DNA of 64,000 nt, taken from the NCBI GenBank assembly GCA_900073065.1, contig FJOG01000087.1, positions 32,769-96,768 of the forward strand. The letters run 5' to 3'. The stretch's first letter is position 1. Each line of letters starts with the position of its first letter. The position numbers and the translations under genes are program-made. Under the pieces are notes generated by a model. It did no database searches. It had not been told where the DNA came from and saw nothing but the letters and a program-made list of their open reading frames with translations. Below, in pieces: positions 41,736 through 52,776 of this stretch. Source of the stretch: Phialocephala subalpina (lineage: Eukaryota; Ascomycota; Leotiomycetes; Helotiales; Mollisiaceae).

Positions 41736-42193
41736 CTCAATTTTGAAAGAAGTGGACCTTGGGTACAAAAAAGAGAACACAATTGATATGAAAGAGAGCA
41801 CTCTTGTCTTGGATCACAGATGTGCAAAGGTTGGTTGATGAGAATAGTTGGTTAGGGTTAACCCTAACCCTAACCCGAAGTGCTTTGAAATCAGATACGT
41901 TAGAGATCATGACGCCCTCGTTTTCTGGTGAGAGTGCTACAAGTGGAAAGAACTCCGAAGCAATAAACTCGTGGGGGTCCCCAGCCACTGTCGTCGCAGA
42001 TCGTCTGCGGCGGGGTTCTTGGCTGCGTCTTGATTTCTGTCCAGTGAGATGCAGGCTTACCCCTCCTATACCTACTTGGAAATCCCAATGGTGTAAGCAT
42101 TCCCTAGACTTTTAAAATCTCCGTGTTCACCATTGACTTATAACCCAGCAAGCACCATCAAGTTCCACATTTCCACTTACATACCATCACAAG
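41736..42193. promoter_or_regulatory. Divergent promoter of racemase-like and MFS genes with head-to-head telomeric motif
   Basis: At 41,850-41,876 lies GGTTAGGG directly followed by TTAACCCTAACCCTAACCC: about one TTAGGG unit facing two and a half CCCTAA units. It may be a telobox (Myb/Tbf1-type binding site) in the shared promoter, or a scar of inserted telomeric DNA. The remaining sequence shows nothing else notable. Confidence 0.7.
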
Positions 42194-44074
42194 ATGTCAA
42201 GTAGGAACGAACAACTCAACTTTAATTTGATACCATTGGGTAGTGTTCCGAGAACAAGGAGTCATGACAGTCTGGAAATTCAGTTTGAACCAGCAAATAG
42301 TAATGATACAAAACTAGCTACCGAACACAGCAGAATACAGATTGAAAGTTTGCCTCACCCTCAGCCAGTGCCTCCGTCCTCAAAAAGTGCATCGGTGAAC
42401 ATCGAGGCGGACCTCGAAATCAACTACCTCCATGGAGGAAGGCTGGCGATGCTCACTTTGGCTCTCATGTCAGGACTCTTCACCCACGCATTGGACAGCT
42501 CAATCATCTGTAAGGTCTTTGAAGATGTCTCTACTTCCTTAAAAAATGCTGAACAGAATCAGCAACTGCAATCCCTCGAATCACCAGCGACTTCAAAAGT
42601 CTCGAAGATGTAGGCTGGTATGGAAGTGCCTACCTGCTCACACAAATGAGTTTGCAACCATCTTTCGGAAAGATCTATACCTTCTTCAATATACGCACCG
42701 TCTATGTTTCCGTGCTCCTGATTTTTGAAATCGGTTCTATCATCTGTGCTTTAGCACCGAATTCTATGACCTTCATTATCGGTAGAGCAGTGGCGGGCAT
42801 CGGAGCTTCGGGCATGTTCTGTGGCCAGATGACGATCTTGAGATATACAGTTACGACGAGAAAGAGGCCTCTCGTGATGAGCATAACGGGAAGTGTGTAC
42901 GCTCTCTCGGCTGTTCTTGGGCCACTGGTGGGAGGTCTTCTCACGGATTCGAAACTTACCTGGAGGTTTTGCTTTTGGTTGAACCTTCGTGAGTATCCTC
43001 CTTTCAGAGTGAGTATCTACGCTGACTAGATGCAGCATTCGGAGCAATGGCTATTATTGTTATCTTCTGGACCTTGAAACCTCCGGCGATGAACGCAAAC
43101 CTCACACTTAGGCAAAAGATACAACGCCTTGATTTCCTAGGAGCACTGCTCTTGATCTCGGCCATCGTGTGCCTGATCCTAGCTCTTCAATGGGGAGGAA
43201 CAGTGTATTCCTGGTCGTACTCGAAAGTCTGGGGAACTCTCCTCGGCTTTGGAACAATCCTTACGATGTTCATCCTATCGCAAGCGTATTTCAAAGACAA
43301 GTACAGCCTTCTCAATCCTTTTCTCACATACCTACTGATAAAACAAGAGCAATGATCCAACCCCAACTCATCACCCAACGAACGGTAATCTCCAGCTGCC
43401 TCTTCATCTCCTTCATCCAAATGGGCATGCTCTCCCAATCCTATTTCATGCCCTTTTACTTCCAAGCCGTGAAAGGCACCACAGCAGCAGCTTCTGGTCT
43501 CCGCACATTACCATACGGAATCAGCACCGCGATCTGTTCTCTGATATCTGGAGCGCTCGTCACGAGATTCGGGTACTACGTTCCATTCATGTGGGTTGGA
43601 GCTTCATTTTATGTCATTGGATCCTGTCTTCTGCATACTTTGACTCCAGGAAGTTCGATGACCGAATGGTTTCCCTTTGAAGTTATTTCTGGCGCTGGGT
43701 ATGGATTAAGTTTGCAGATTGGGTTCGTGGCGGTTCAGAATGTGCTTCGGCTAGAAGATACGCCGATGGGGACTTCGTTGACGATCTTTGCCCAATCTCT
43801 CGGTGGATCGCTGGGCTTGAGTATTGGGAACAATATTTTCACCTCTTCGTTGTCTCAGCACTTGAAGAAGATCCCGGGGATTGATGCAGCGACAGTCATC
43901 AGGGGTGGAGCAACGAGAGTGAGGGATATTGTGCCGAGTGAGCTTTTGGGAAGTGTGCTGCAGGCGTATGACACCTCCGTAACGAATGTTTTCATTCTTG
44001 CGGCGGTGGGAGGTGCATGTGCGGGGCTAGCCAGCTTGGGAATGGAGTGGAGGAAGATTGAGAATCGTGCGTGA
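42194..44074 (+). CDS. MFS transporter, DHA2-type (14-TM) exporter
   Basis: Exons 42194-42509, 42563-42988, 43036-43300, 43348-44074; 577 aa. After a ~85-residue hydrophilic N-terminus come about 14 helices. Motifs typical of fungal drug:H+ antiporter family 2 are 'LDSSIIS-TAIPRITSDF' (joined across intron 1), 'DVGWYGSAYLLTQMSLQPSFGKIY', 'GRAVAGIGASGMFCGQM' and 'SVYALSAVLGPLVGGLLTD' (antiporter motif C). Later segments are 'RFCFWLNLPFGA' (across intron 2), 'ALQWGG' and 'MLSQSYFMPFYFQAVKG'. Plasma-membrane export of toxic or self-made small molecules is the usual role. There is no biosynthetic gene cluster beside it, unless scytalone dehydratase 0.6 kb away is counted. Confidence 0.87.
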
Positions 44075-44680
44075 TGGAGAAGACTCCGAGACGATGAACT
44101 TTCGGGAAGTGCAGGGTTTCATTTGTGTTTCCAATCTCCACTCGAACAGTCCGGTTCGAACCGGCAGTAATGAGGAACTGCACGCGTCGGTGATGACGAT
44201 CTCGGTGATCAAAGAGCAAGGGAGAGGTCCGAGAAAGTCTGTGTGTCGCCGAGACGTTGAATTTCTTATCCGGACAATGAGGTTCCACTTTCTTGCAGAT
44301 CTTTTGAGCAGCGGGATGTTTTCTGGGTGGTATTCATAATTCATTTTCTCTAGCTATGTGAAGATGTGCATTGCAAAGACACCGAAAGTAAAACTCCCCA
44401 TGAAAACTCCAAATGCCCCATGAATCATGCCCAAGTTCCCAATGCCGTGACCAGCCCTATCCACACATTCGTCACCCTATATCCATCTCGTTAGCCGCTA
44501 GGACTATTCCTTGTTGATTACAATAATCTTTAATGCATGCAGTGCCAGCGCGTGCCCATATGAGAACTCCATGAGCATGTATGCAGTGGACCTGACCTCT
44601 CACGTTGGTCCCACCTCCTTTCAAACAAAAGGGAATATTCAATACACACTCACTTCCTCCCAAATGAACACAGCCTGACT
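44075..44680. other. Intergenic, convergent 3' ends; perfect 14-bp palindrome
   Basis: This lies between the stops of the MFS gene and scytalone dehydratase. No gene seen. CCGGTTCGAACCGG at 44,151-44,164 is a perfect palindrome; it resembles a tRNA T-loop only by chance, since no cloverleaf forms around it. Confidence 0.6.
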
Positions 44681-45307
44681 TCACATGATAGGCACCGACT
44701 GAGTCTCGATCTTGACGGTGTCCTTGCCAGTGCCTCCAACAACTGTTTGCGCGGCTTCTACCTCGCCGAATGATTCTCGTCCCTCGGCGAAAACCTTGTC
44801 GAAGTCGTATTCGAACCATCTGATATCTGGAGACAGGCCTGCGAACTTCCACTCTCCGTCAACCTTCTTGTACCAGTGCTTGTTTGTCGAGTGTGCGTGT
44901 CCCTTGACAGCAACCGTGCTCATGGTGGAATCGGTGTACTTTTGGTGAGGAACACGGAGTTGATGCCATCCGATAATTTCGTCGTCTGAGACCTTCTCCC
45001 ATCTGGTTCCGCCGATGAAGTGTTGGGTCTTGAGGAGAGGGTTTCCAAGTACTGCTGGGTCGGAAGCCATGGTCAAGAATTCGGCGGCAGGCATTGCTTC
45101 CCATTCCTTGTCGAGGAAGGAGCGATAGTCAACGTGGAGAGTTGGTGCGATGCATTTGCTGAGGCGTTCCCAGTCTTTGGAGTCGTAGCTGTCTGCCCAT
45201 TCAAAGCAGGATGCCATGCATGCTGCCGATTCTGTTGATTATTAGTATTGGTTCACGCCATCGAGAGAATTTATTGTACCTTCGAAAGAAATTTGGAGAG
45301 GAGCCAT
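44681..45307 (-). CDS. SCD1: Scytalone dehydratase (DHN-melanin pathway)
   Basis: Exons 45307-45280 and 45231-44681 with a 48-nt intron; 192 aa. Converts scytalone to 1,3,8-trihydroxynaphthalene and vermelone to DHN in melanin synthesis; no cofactor, cystatin-like cone fold. Residues known from the Magnaporthe enzyme are recognisable: Tyr-Asp in '[12 protein letters not shown]', Tyr in 'VDYRSF', His in '[11 protein letters not shown]' and 'VPHQKY', and Ser/Asn in '[10 protein letters not shown]'. The C-terminal '[14 protein letters not shown]' is also typical. The tail is about 20 residues longer than in Magnaporthe. The tiny first exon (10 codons) gives '[14 protein letters not shown]'; starting at the later internal Met would drop the first helix. 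No polyketide synthase or reductase of the pathway is in the window. Confidence 0.9.
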
Positions 45308-46221
45308 TTTGATGTATTTTTGAGAATTTTTTGGAATGTTTTTGAGAGTTGCTTGGCGAGGATGATTTGATTGATGGTTATTGGCACTGAAATACGAGTC
45401 TAGAGAATGGAAGGGTTATGAGCATATATACATGTTCCAGAAAGCACGGTTATACAGTCGTGCCGGACAACTTGGTGGGGTTTCGGACGTCCGTCGTCGT
45501 AACCAAAATCCTCTTCACCCAGCCCATACCCAGCCACGACAGAAAGGGTGAAACGCGGCTGAATCTCAGGAACATCTTATTCTCTCGATCTAGAATACAG
45601 TGAGAAAGTGTAAGACGAGAAGAATTTGTTTCGCAAAGAATTTCAGATGAGAGAGTTCGCAAGTCAGAGGTGGACGATACTCGCAAAAGTCGCATGGTAT
45701 CAGCCAATGCACCCTTCAGGTTGCGAAGCGAACTTTTTTAGGGGAGGAATTAAGCTAAGCCCGTGCACTGCACTGTCTCAGCCGGCGCTGCTTGGGTTCA
45801 CGACCCCGGACCGAGACGTGCATCCAATGACGCCCCCATGGCAGATCTATATCGGGGAACAGACGTCGAATACGAGTAAAGTGTGACAGGCACGTCCAGT
45901 GGAAGAATTAATGTGTTCTTACCCCTGCATTGAGGCAGGGATCTGCGAATTAGCCACAGCTCAGACTTCGGACTCCAGAGAAAACTACGCCTCCAACGCT
46001 CATCAATAATATTGCTGTTTTCGACTATCACGGGATGACGCATGGCATGATGTTGGTCCGACCTGTTCGATAACTTGATGGAAGGATTGTAAGTTGATAG
46101 ATAACGTTGGAGAAGGATTCATTATTCATGCGTTCAAGCTTTGTGTCCTGTAGTAGGAAGGATGGACTTCTACTAATCCGGTTTTTCATCTCACAATTTG
46201 TGAGTCGTAAATAGATCGGAC
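45308..46221. other. Intergenic region, nothing recognised
   Basis: About 900 bp between the scytalone dehydratase promoter and the 3' end of the alpha-glucosidase gene. No open frame with a recognisable domain, no tRNA and no repeat seen. The first few hundred bases must hold the scytalone dehydratase promoter. Confidence 0.6.
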
Positions 46222-49200
46222 CTACATCCACTTCAGCACCCAATCACTGACCCAGGCACCGGCGGAAGTCGAATTCGTCAATCCTTTGATGTCCAAGACT
46301 TTGCTGGTTGAGTTGTAAGTCCATCCGCTGGAAAGCGTGGCTCCGTTAAGGGTCACGCTGGTTACATTCGAAGGAACGCCCAAGATTGTGATGTTGGCGA
46401 GTGGCTTGGTATCGTTGTACAATCCCCGAGCAGATGCATAGAGAGCGGAGTTGGTAAGAGAGAACTATTTGATATTAGCAGGGTTTCAAGCCACCTCGGA
46501 ACTTTACATACCTCAACCCAGAGTGTTGCATTCTGAACAACACTCTCTCCGTCGTCGATATACAGTTGTCCGCTTGCGCTACCTTCCATGTTAGTTGCAG
46601 CGATGAGACCCCAAGGATTCGCGCGAGAGTCTCGAGTTGTGTAGCCGGGCTCTTGGGTAGGCAGAACACTTCCGCCTCGGACGTACACTGGAATGTGGCC
46701 AAGAGGAGCATCGATCGTGATGTTCTCACCAGGTCCGGCGCTCACAGCAGTTTGGCTGTACCAATCATACCAAATTTCCCCAGATCCGACTCCAGGAAAA
46801 ACACCACCAACGCTAGTCGCACCTTGAGCAAGTACCGGAGTGATCATGAGGCTGTCTCCGAACATGAATTGGGTATCGACAGCGGCGAGGGTTGGGTCGT
46901 TCGGAAACTCCCAGGAAAGCGCCCTCATCACGGTGGATCCTGTCGAGTGCGCGAGATAGAAAGTGGTGTAAATGTACGGCAGAAGGCTGTAGCGGATGTT
47001 CATCGCAGTCTTAGTGGCTTCAGCGACTGATGCCCATCGGTATGGTTCTTGAGAAATGGCAGACAGGGTGTTGTGATTGCGGTAGAATGGGAAGAACGCG
47101 GAAAGCTGCATCCATCTGTTGCACAACTCTTCGTCGGTATTTCCATTGAACCCGCACGTGTCCACGCCGAACATGGGAATACCGAAGAGGGAGAAGGACA
47201 GTGCTTGCGAAATGGAAAAGTACATGTATGCCCACAATGAAGTGTTGTCACCTCCCCAGTGACCAGACCACTTTCCAGAACCAGCAAATGTGGATCGACC
47301 GATGATGAAGGGTCTCTTGCCTGGGAAGACGTTGAGGAGAGCGTGGTAGGTCGCGTTGAGGATCTGAGTACCGAAGAGATTGTGGTAATCGTACTCTTGT
47401 GTTCCACCATGGTGAGTAGCGTTCGGGCTAACAGCGTGAACATCGAGAGCTCCTTGGACATTGTTGATAACGTACGGAGGGTACTCGATGGCTCGAACAC
47501 CTGGAGTAGGAGTCGTGCGAAGGTATGTTGTGGAGGTTGTCGGTGGTGGGGCTGCAGTAGCAGAAGCAGCAGAAGCTTGGCTAGAAGACCCTGCTTGGGC
47601 GGAAGCATACTCGGTGGCGTTGGTGACGTTGAAGCCTTCGGGATACCCGTAGATGACATTGCCAGGCTCACCTGGAAGACCAAAGCCAGGGTGAACAGGA
47701 TTGAGGGTGAGGTTGTTGCTGCCGCAAGAGCCAACACAGAATGAAGAGACTTCACTCATATCAATCCAGATACCATCAAACGAGACATTCTGGTGCCACG
47801 TGACCATCTCATTGCTCCACCAATCGAACGCACCAGTGCCGTTGAGAACAGCTCCAATCCAGTCGGGGAAAACGGTATATCCAGGCCAAACTTCTCCAAT
47901 GTATAAGCTACCATCAGGATTTAGCATGAAAGCGTCGCTATCGTTCCCGCGATTGAAGATGGGATAGGCATCGCTGGCGTTCTCTGGGTTGGGGACGTAG
48001 ATCGCGGAATCAACGATTGGAATGTAGTGTTGACCATTCTGGTGAAGTTGCGAGAGGAATTGAGCACCTTCAACGTAACCAAATCGACCTTGGTCATTAT
48101 CGAAGTCTCGGTATTGGTTCATGTAGTCGATGTCGGTCCTGCAGCGGTTAGGTTATGCAGAGGAAGAGCATCATCCGACGTACCAAATGTTTTCCAACGG
48201 AATGCCAAAATTCTTAAATTCATCCACAACTTGCTGCACTACGGTCCAATTTGAATATCCCCATCTGCATTGATGGTAACCAAATGTGAAGTATTGTTGC
48301 ATGGCTGGCAGGCCAATGGCGCTGTTCTGGTAGGCCTTCGTAACCTTGTCCTGAGTGGGTCCGGCGTAGAAATAGAGGTCGATACTCCCTCCCAGAGTTC
48401 TCCATGTGATGTTCGAAGGTCGCATCAGGACTTCTTGCCCGTGAGAGTTTCGCATGTAGACTCCGTGAGAGTAAGAGACGTAGCTGCCAGTCGCATCTGT
48501 GGCATTTGGGGCGTATGTGAGATTGCCGGTGGTCTCGTTCTTCTCGTAGTAACGAGTATCAAGGTAGAACGAATGATCACCGTAGATGTTGTAGTCAATT
48601 GGGTCTCCAACATCAGCAGCCCAGAAAGTGCGAGTGAGGTTGTTTCCCATTCGCAGACCATGGATCACCTCTCCCAGTCCATACAAATTGTAGTTCTCAG
48701 GAAGTGCGCTGGAGAATTCGATGAATTGGTTCTCAAATACAAGCTTTGCTCCGGTCGTGTCGAAAAGGACGTCTCCAGTCGATTGGCGGATAATTTGGAA
48801 GGAGAAAGTGGGATCGTTGCTCCAAACGAAGTTCAAATCGCTGTCCAGCGTAATGTTCGCATCGGCATCGATGGTAGGTTTCTGGACAAGAGCATCTGGC
48901 AGAATGTACCATGAGCTGTTTGACTCTCCAACGTAGGTTGGGACAATCTCGACGTGCAATCGATCTTCGGATTGGTACTCGACTGTGAGATTCAAGCTAT
49001 CGATGTCGGTGCCGTAGGCATTGCATGCCGGGCCAGCAAGGCTCAAAGATGCGGTCAAGCCGTAAGCTGTTCTCTGAACGTTCGAAGCGGTGTATCCGGG
49101 GCAGGCATCTTGCGCATTGGTGGCGTTTGAGTCGTAGATGTTTGGGATGAGGGGCACACTGGCGTCTGCTTCTGCGGGAACTGTGAAGATGGCACGGTAG

Positions 49201-49304
49201 CTGGTAGTTGAGTCTGTTGCAGAGCTTGAAGTAGAGCTCTGAGCACAAACACTGGCAATTGAGACACAGAAAGCGCCCAGGGCGAGAGCTGCTCTGCCTG
49301 CCAT
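46222..49304 (-). CDS. Secreted GH31 alpha-glucosidase
   Basis: Exons 49304-48184, 48138-46512 and 46464-46222; 996 aa. A signal peptide (MAGRAALALGAFCVSIASVCA) starts at 49,304; longer in-frame extensions upstream add a poorly fitting N-terminus. Glycoside hydrolase family 31 signatures: 'GLGEVIHG', 'FGYHQCRWGY', 'ENIWTDIDYMNQYRDF' (formed across intron 1), the nucleophile Asp in 'GIWIDMSEVSSF' and the acid/base Asp in 'GHWGGDNTS'. A Ser/Ala/Thr-rich insert after the nucleophile (near 'SSSQASAASATAAPPPTT') is typical of extracellular fungal alpha-glucosidases. Many N-glycosylation sequons. It releases glucose from maltose, starch or related glucans outside the cell. C-terminal beta domain complete; normal length. 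Confidence 0.92.
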
Positions 49305-52300
49305 TTTCTGCTGTCGGTACAAAATCTGATAGCAGGTATAAAACAGGATGAAGAAAGAGCTCCAGAACCAGAGATTGACCACGGAGAACGAGGAGAGAGA
49401 AACCGCAAGACCAGAGGAGGTCGTCATCTTGAATAAATAAACATCCAACCCCGCAGGCGGCTCATCGACAGCCCCGCAGTTCTCAGGAAATACAACATCA
49501 AGGTACAGATCAGCCACACGTTGAGAAGCTCAAGCTCCACAAACGAGTGGAGAGGAGAAAAGAAGGCCCGACAGAAAAACCTCGTGCTTTAGGAGAAGAG
49601 ACGAACGGGGTGACCTTCCTGCTTGTGGTTTACCACGAGCAACGCGAGATTGGGAACTACATCCGTGATTGGAGCAGCAACGAAGTAATTGACCGAAATT
49701 TGTGAGCTGGCAGCAATTTCTCTCGCAGTTTCTTACGTAGCTTCGGTAAAAGCTGTCCCCAGTGTTCGAGTACCTGTTGATCATTGCCCATAACAACCCC
49801 GCGAACCCCGCACCTTGGAGGAGCTTTGCTTCTCGGTTGGAGCTTGGAGCAATCGATGATGCAACCGGAGATTTCGGTGTGGCCTTTGGGGGGGGAGACG
49901 TTGGAGCTGCGGGGAGAGAAACGGGCCGACAGATGCCGCGAGAATTTAAATTTGGCCCGTGATGATGAGATGAGATGACATGAGAAGTGGGATGAGAAGT
50001 GGGATGAGAAAGCAGGGAAGAAAAGACGAGGGAAGCCACCCGCAGCTGGTCTTGGTCTTGGTCTTTGCCTTTCAGGCTAAATATATCGAGTCGCGTGTTT
50101 TACCGCCCAATTCTGCCGGCTCGAGAATAAAGATGAGGAGTGAAACAGTTTCACCTCTTCTCTCGACTCGACTCGATTCGAACGGCAATGGCTTTCATCG
50201 ACATCTACTCGTACCTGCGAGGTCCCTTTCCCTAGAGCGTTAGCCTCTCCCCTACGCGGATTCCAAAGACACGGCCGGCTCTGAAGACACGCTTTCTCTC
50301 TCCTCTCCCCCAGAACGAATCTCCGATGCAGCATGGAACGAACGGCGCAATCGCGGAGCTATCACAGCGTCCATGAACATCTGCAGGTGCCTAGACCGAA
50401 GTCGGACTCTATGTCGCAGGCCATACTGGCCAGGATGGAGATCCTGCCGAAGAGGTATCGTGATGAACATGGGCGAAAATAATGGATGAATCTGTGAGAA
50501 AGGAGAATGCGGGAAGGGAAGCACCGGGGCATTGGACAGAGACAGAGACATCAAATACCGACTTCTGCAGACTTTCTTCTTCATCTCCTCGCCTCCTCCA
50601 AGGAATGCAATGGCGATAAGGATGGGAAGCGGTGTCTACGTCATTCCATTCTTCTCAACAACTTCAACCTCAACAAACACACTTCTTGTCTTTTCGTCGA
50701 ATCCTCGGACCTTACTCCTAATTCAACGACAACAATACAACTTCACGGAAACACCTCTTTGAAGTACCAGCACCTCCCAGTCAATCTGCAAGTGCTCGGC
50801 GAGCTTTTCGTGGGAACCTCCGCAGCAGAAGCAGCCGGACGTCGACTTCTCACAACCTCCAACTCGCAGTTCTTCCCGTTTCGGACGACGACAATCTGCC
50901 TTCTGATCTCGGCTTTACAAATAAATTGGGCATAATATTGATGCATTGGAATGTCTGGTGGTGGAGGGAATTGATAGTGAAGGTCATATCTGCTGCAACG
51001 GAAACGTCTGGACAGCATAATACGAGTCTTGCCCGAAATCCAAGAGAATCCTGTTCATCAATCCAACGCCCTCTCGATATCTGCGAGAATTTAGCAGCCT
51101 TGCCACGAAGCGGTTACCAATGATAAGAACTTGGGGGCGAGTCCTGGAAGCATTGAAGCGCCATACGGGTACCCCATCTGTCGATTTCCTCTCGCAGACA
51201 GCCTTCACTACACACGATCATCCAACCTGCGAACACATCCCTCGTGTGCTAGAGCAGAATTTCTCGATCATCCGACTTTCCTCGGTGATGCAATGCTGTT
51301 AGTCATGGCTTTCGGCCGCGGATGCCACTGGAGGGAAGCAGCAAGAATATGCGAAAGCCATCCCGTCCCCGGATCTTAAGCGGCCGATCTGCCGCCACAA
51401 TACCTCTAAATGTCCGAGTTAGTCGAACATGGCCTGAAATTGTACTTAATGGGCTGGGTCGTTCAAGGCCTATTTTGATTCCACTTCGAATAAGCACTGT
51501 ATCGGATTTGCAACCCCTCTTCTGCAGATGTTGGGCTTCTCCAGAGTGTGGAGATTCGCCCTTGGTCCAATGAAGAAACCCAATATTTTACACATGCAAA
51601 TCTTCGGAGGATCAACTGGCATCATTCGATGGATGAACGAGCAAGCTCGACAGAACGATGCCTGCAGGACCAAGGCCTCGGAGTATCCAATTCAGATGTT
51701 GGTGGTCTGGTCAATTCTCGTACATCTGATATCTGAGCTAGCCGAGCTTCATTGGACTTGTTCGGGAGGCACTCAGCCAACCCCAGACAGAGTAGCTCGT
51801 TTGTAGACAGCACGGGCCACAAAAGACATACTTTTGTATTCGGCTCTTGAGATATGTTTCTGTCCCCGAAATGTTTGTTCGACACTTTATTTGGGCCGAT
51901 CCATTTGTCGGGAGACTTGCGACAAAGCATTACAAACGCCTACGTGGACATTGGTCTTCTCAGCATCCTTCACGCATAGTCTGAGTAAGATGAGCTTTCG
52001 TCGCCTCGACTCCGTGCATCTTTTGGCGGGACGATCATTCCGTCATGGCCGGCGGTTCGTGTAACTCGAGCGAATAATGAGGCTGCGGTATGAGACAGTC
52101 AGCCTCAAACCCGTCAACCCCACCATGCGCCATGTGGCTGCAAGGTCTTGAACCTCCCAAAGCTTCATGAATTGATCGAAAAAGCATCCGGCGAGATCCA
52201 ACGATCACTCCCTTTCGTCTACTTCTCCCTTTCTCGATATTCCTTCTCCCAACATTTCTCATCTACCTGCCGGTTCACAATTACCGCAGTCGTGGAACTG

Positions 52301-52776
52301 TGGTGCTAATTATGATGCCTGTACCCGGCCATCATGAACTTTCCTTGCAGATACCCGCATTTAAAGCTAGATTTTGATTGTCGATCTAAAATCCGGGGGA
52401 AAAGATTGGCCAGAGACAAAAAATGTGCAGGCATCGTATGCACGGATGGCTGTCCGTGGGATCTTACCCTGGGTGTCCATAAAATTTCATTCGCGTCTAG
52501 ATCGTGCCCTCAATTGTGTCATATCTTGGCAGCTGCCACAAATCGCCTGATCACAGGCCTTCTTATGGTTTGCCAAGACACGAAGATGAGGAAGGTGGCA
52601 GCGTTGGTGGCTTCCTTCTCTGGAGCTCGGTTCGTCGAGAGCTCATAGAAGAAGGAAGTGCCGATGTGAGTATAAAAGGAAGTTCCGCCCCGCCCAGGTC
52701 CTCGTGCTTACCCGGCAGCACCATCTTGCGGTCTTTCAATCGTTATTCTTTCTGTGCTGCATCTTACTATCTCAAT
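49305..52776. other. 3.5-kb region without recognisable genes
   Basis: The space between the starts of the divergent alpha-glucosidase and catalase genes. I examined the open stretches on both strands (for example 49,530-50,039 minus, 50,743-51,018 minus, 51,528-51,806 plus). They show no domain, no consistent splice pattern and overlap each other in opposite strands. Pyrimidine-rich tracts before both starts look like fungal 5' UTR/promoter sequence. A non-coding RNA, or an unrecognised gene with several introns, cannot be excluded. Confidence 0.5.

Noticed and set aside
44140..44180. Possible tRNA because of the TTCGAA T-loop-like motif
   Set aside because: The motif is a simple palindrome; no acceptor, D or anticodon stem pairs around it. 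I found no convincing tRNA or rRNA gene anywhere in the window.
49305..49517. Upstream in-frame extension of the alpha-glucosidase start
   Set aside because: It would bury the clear signal peptide at 49,304 behind ~70 unrelated residues.
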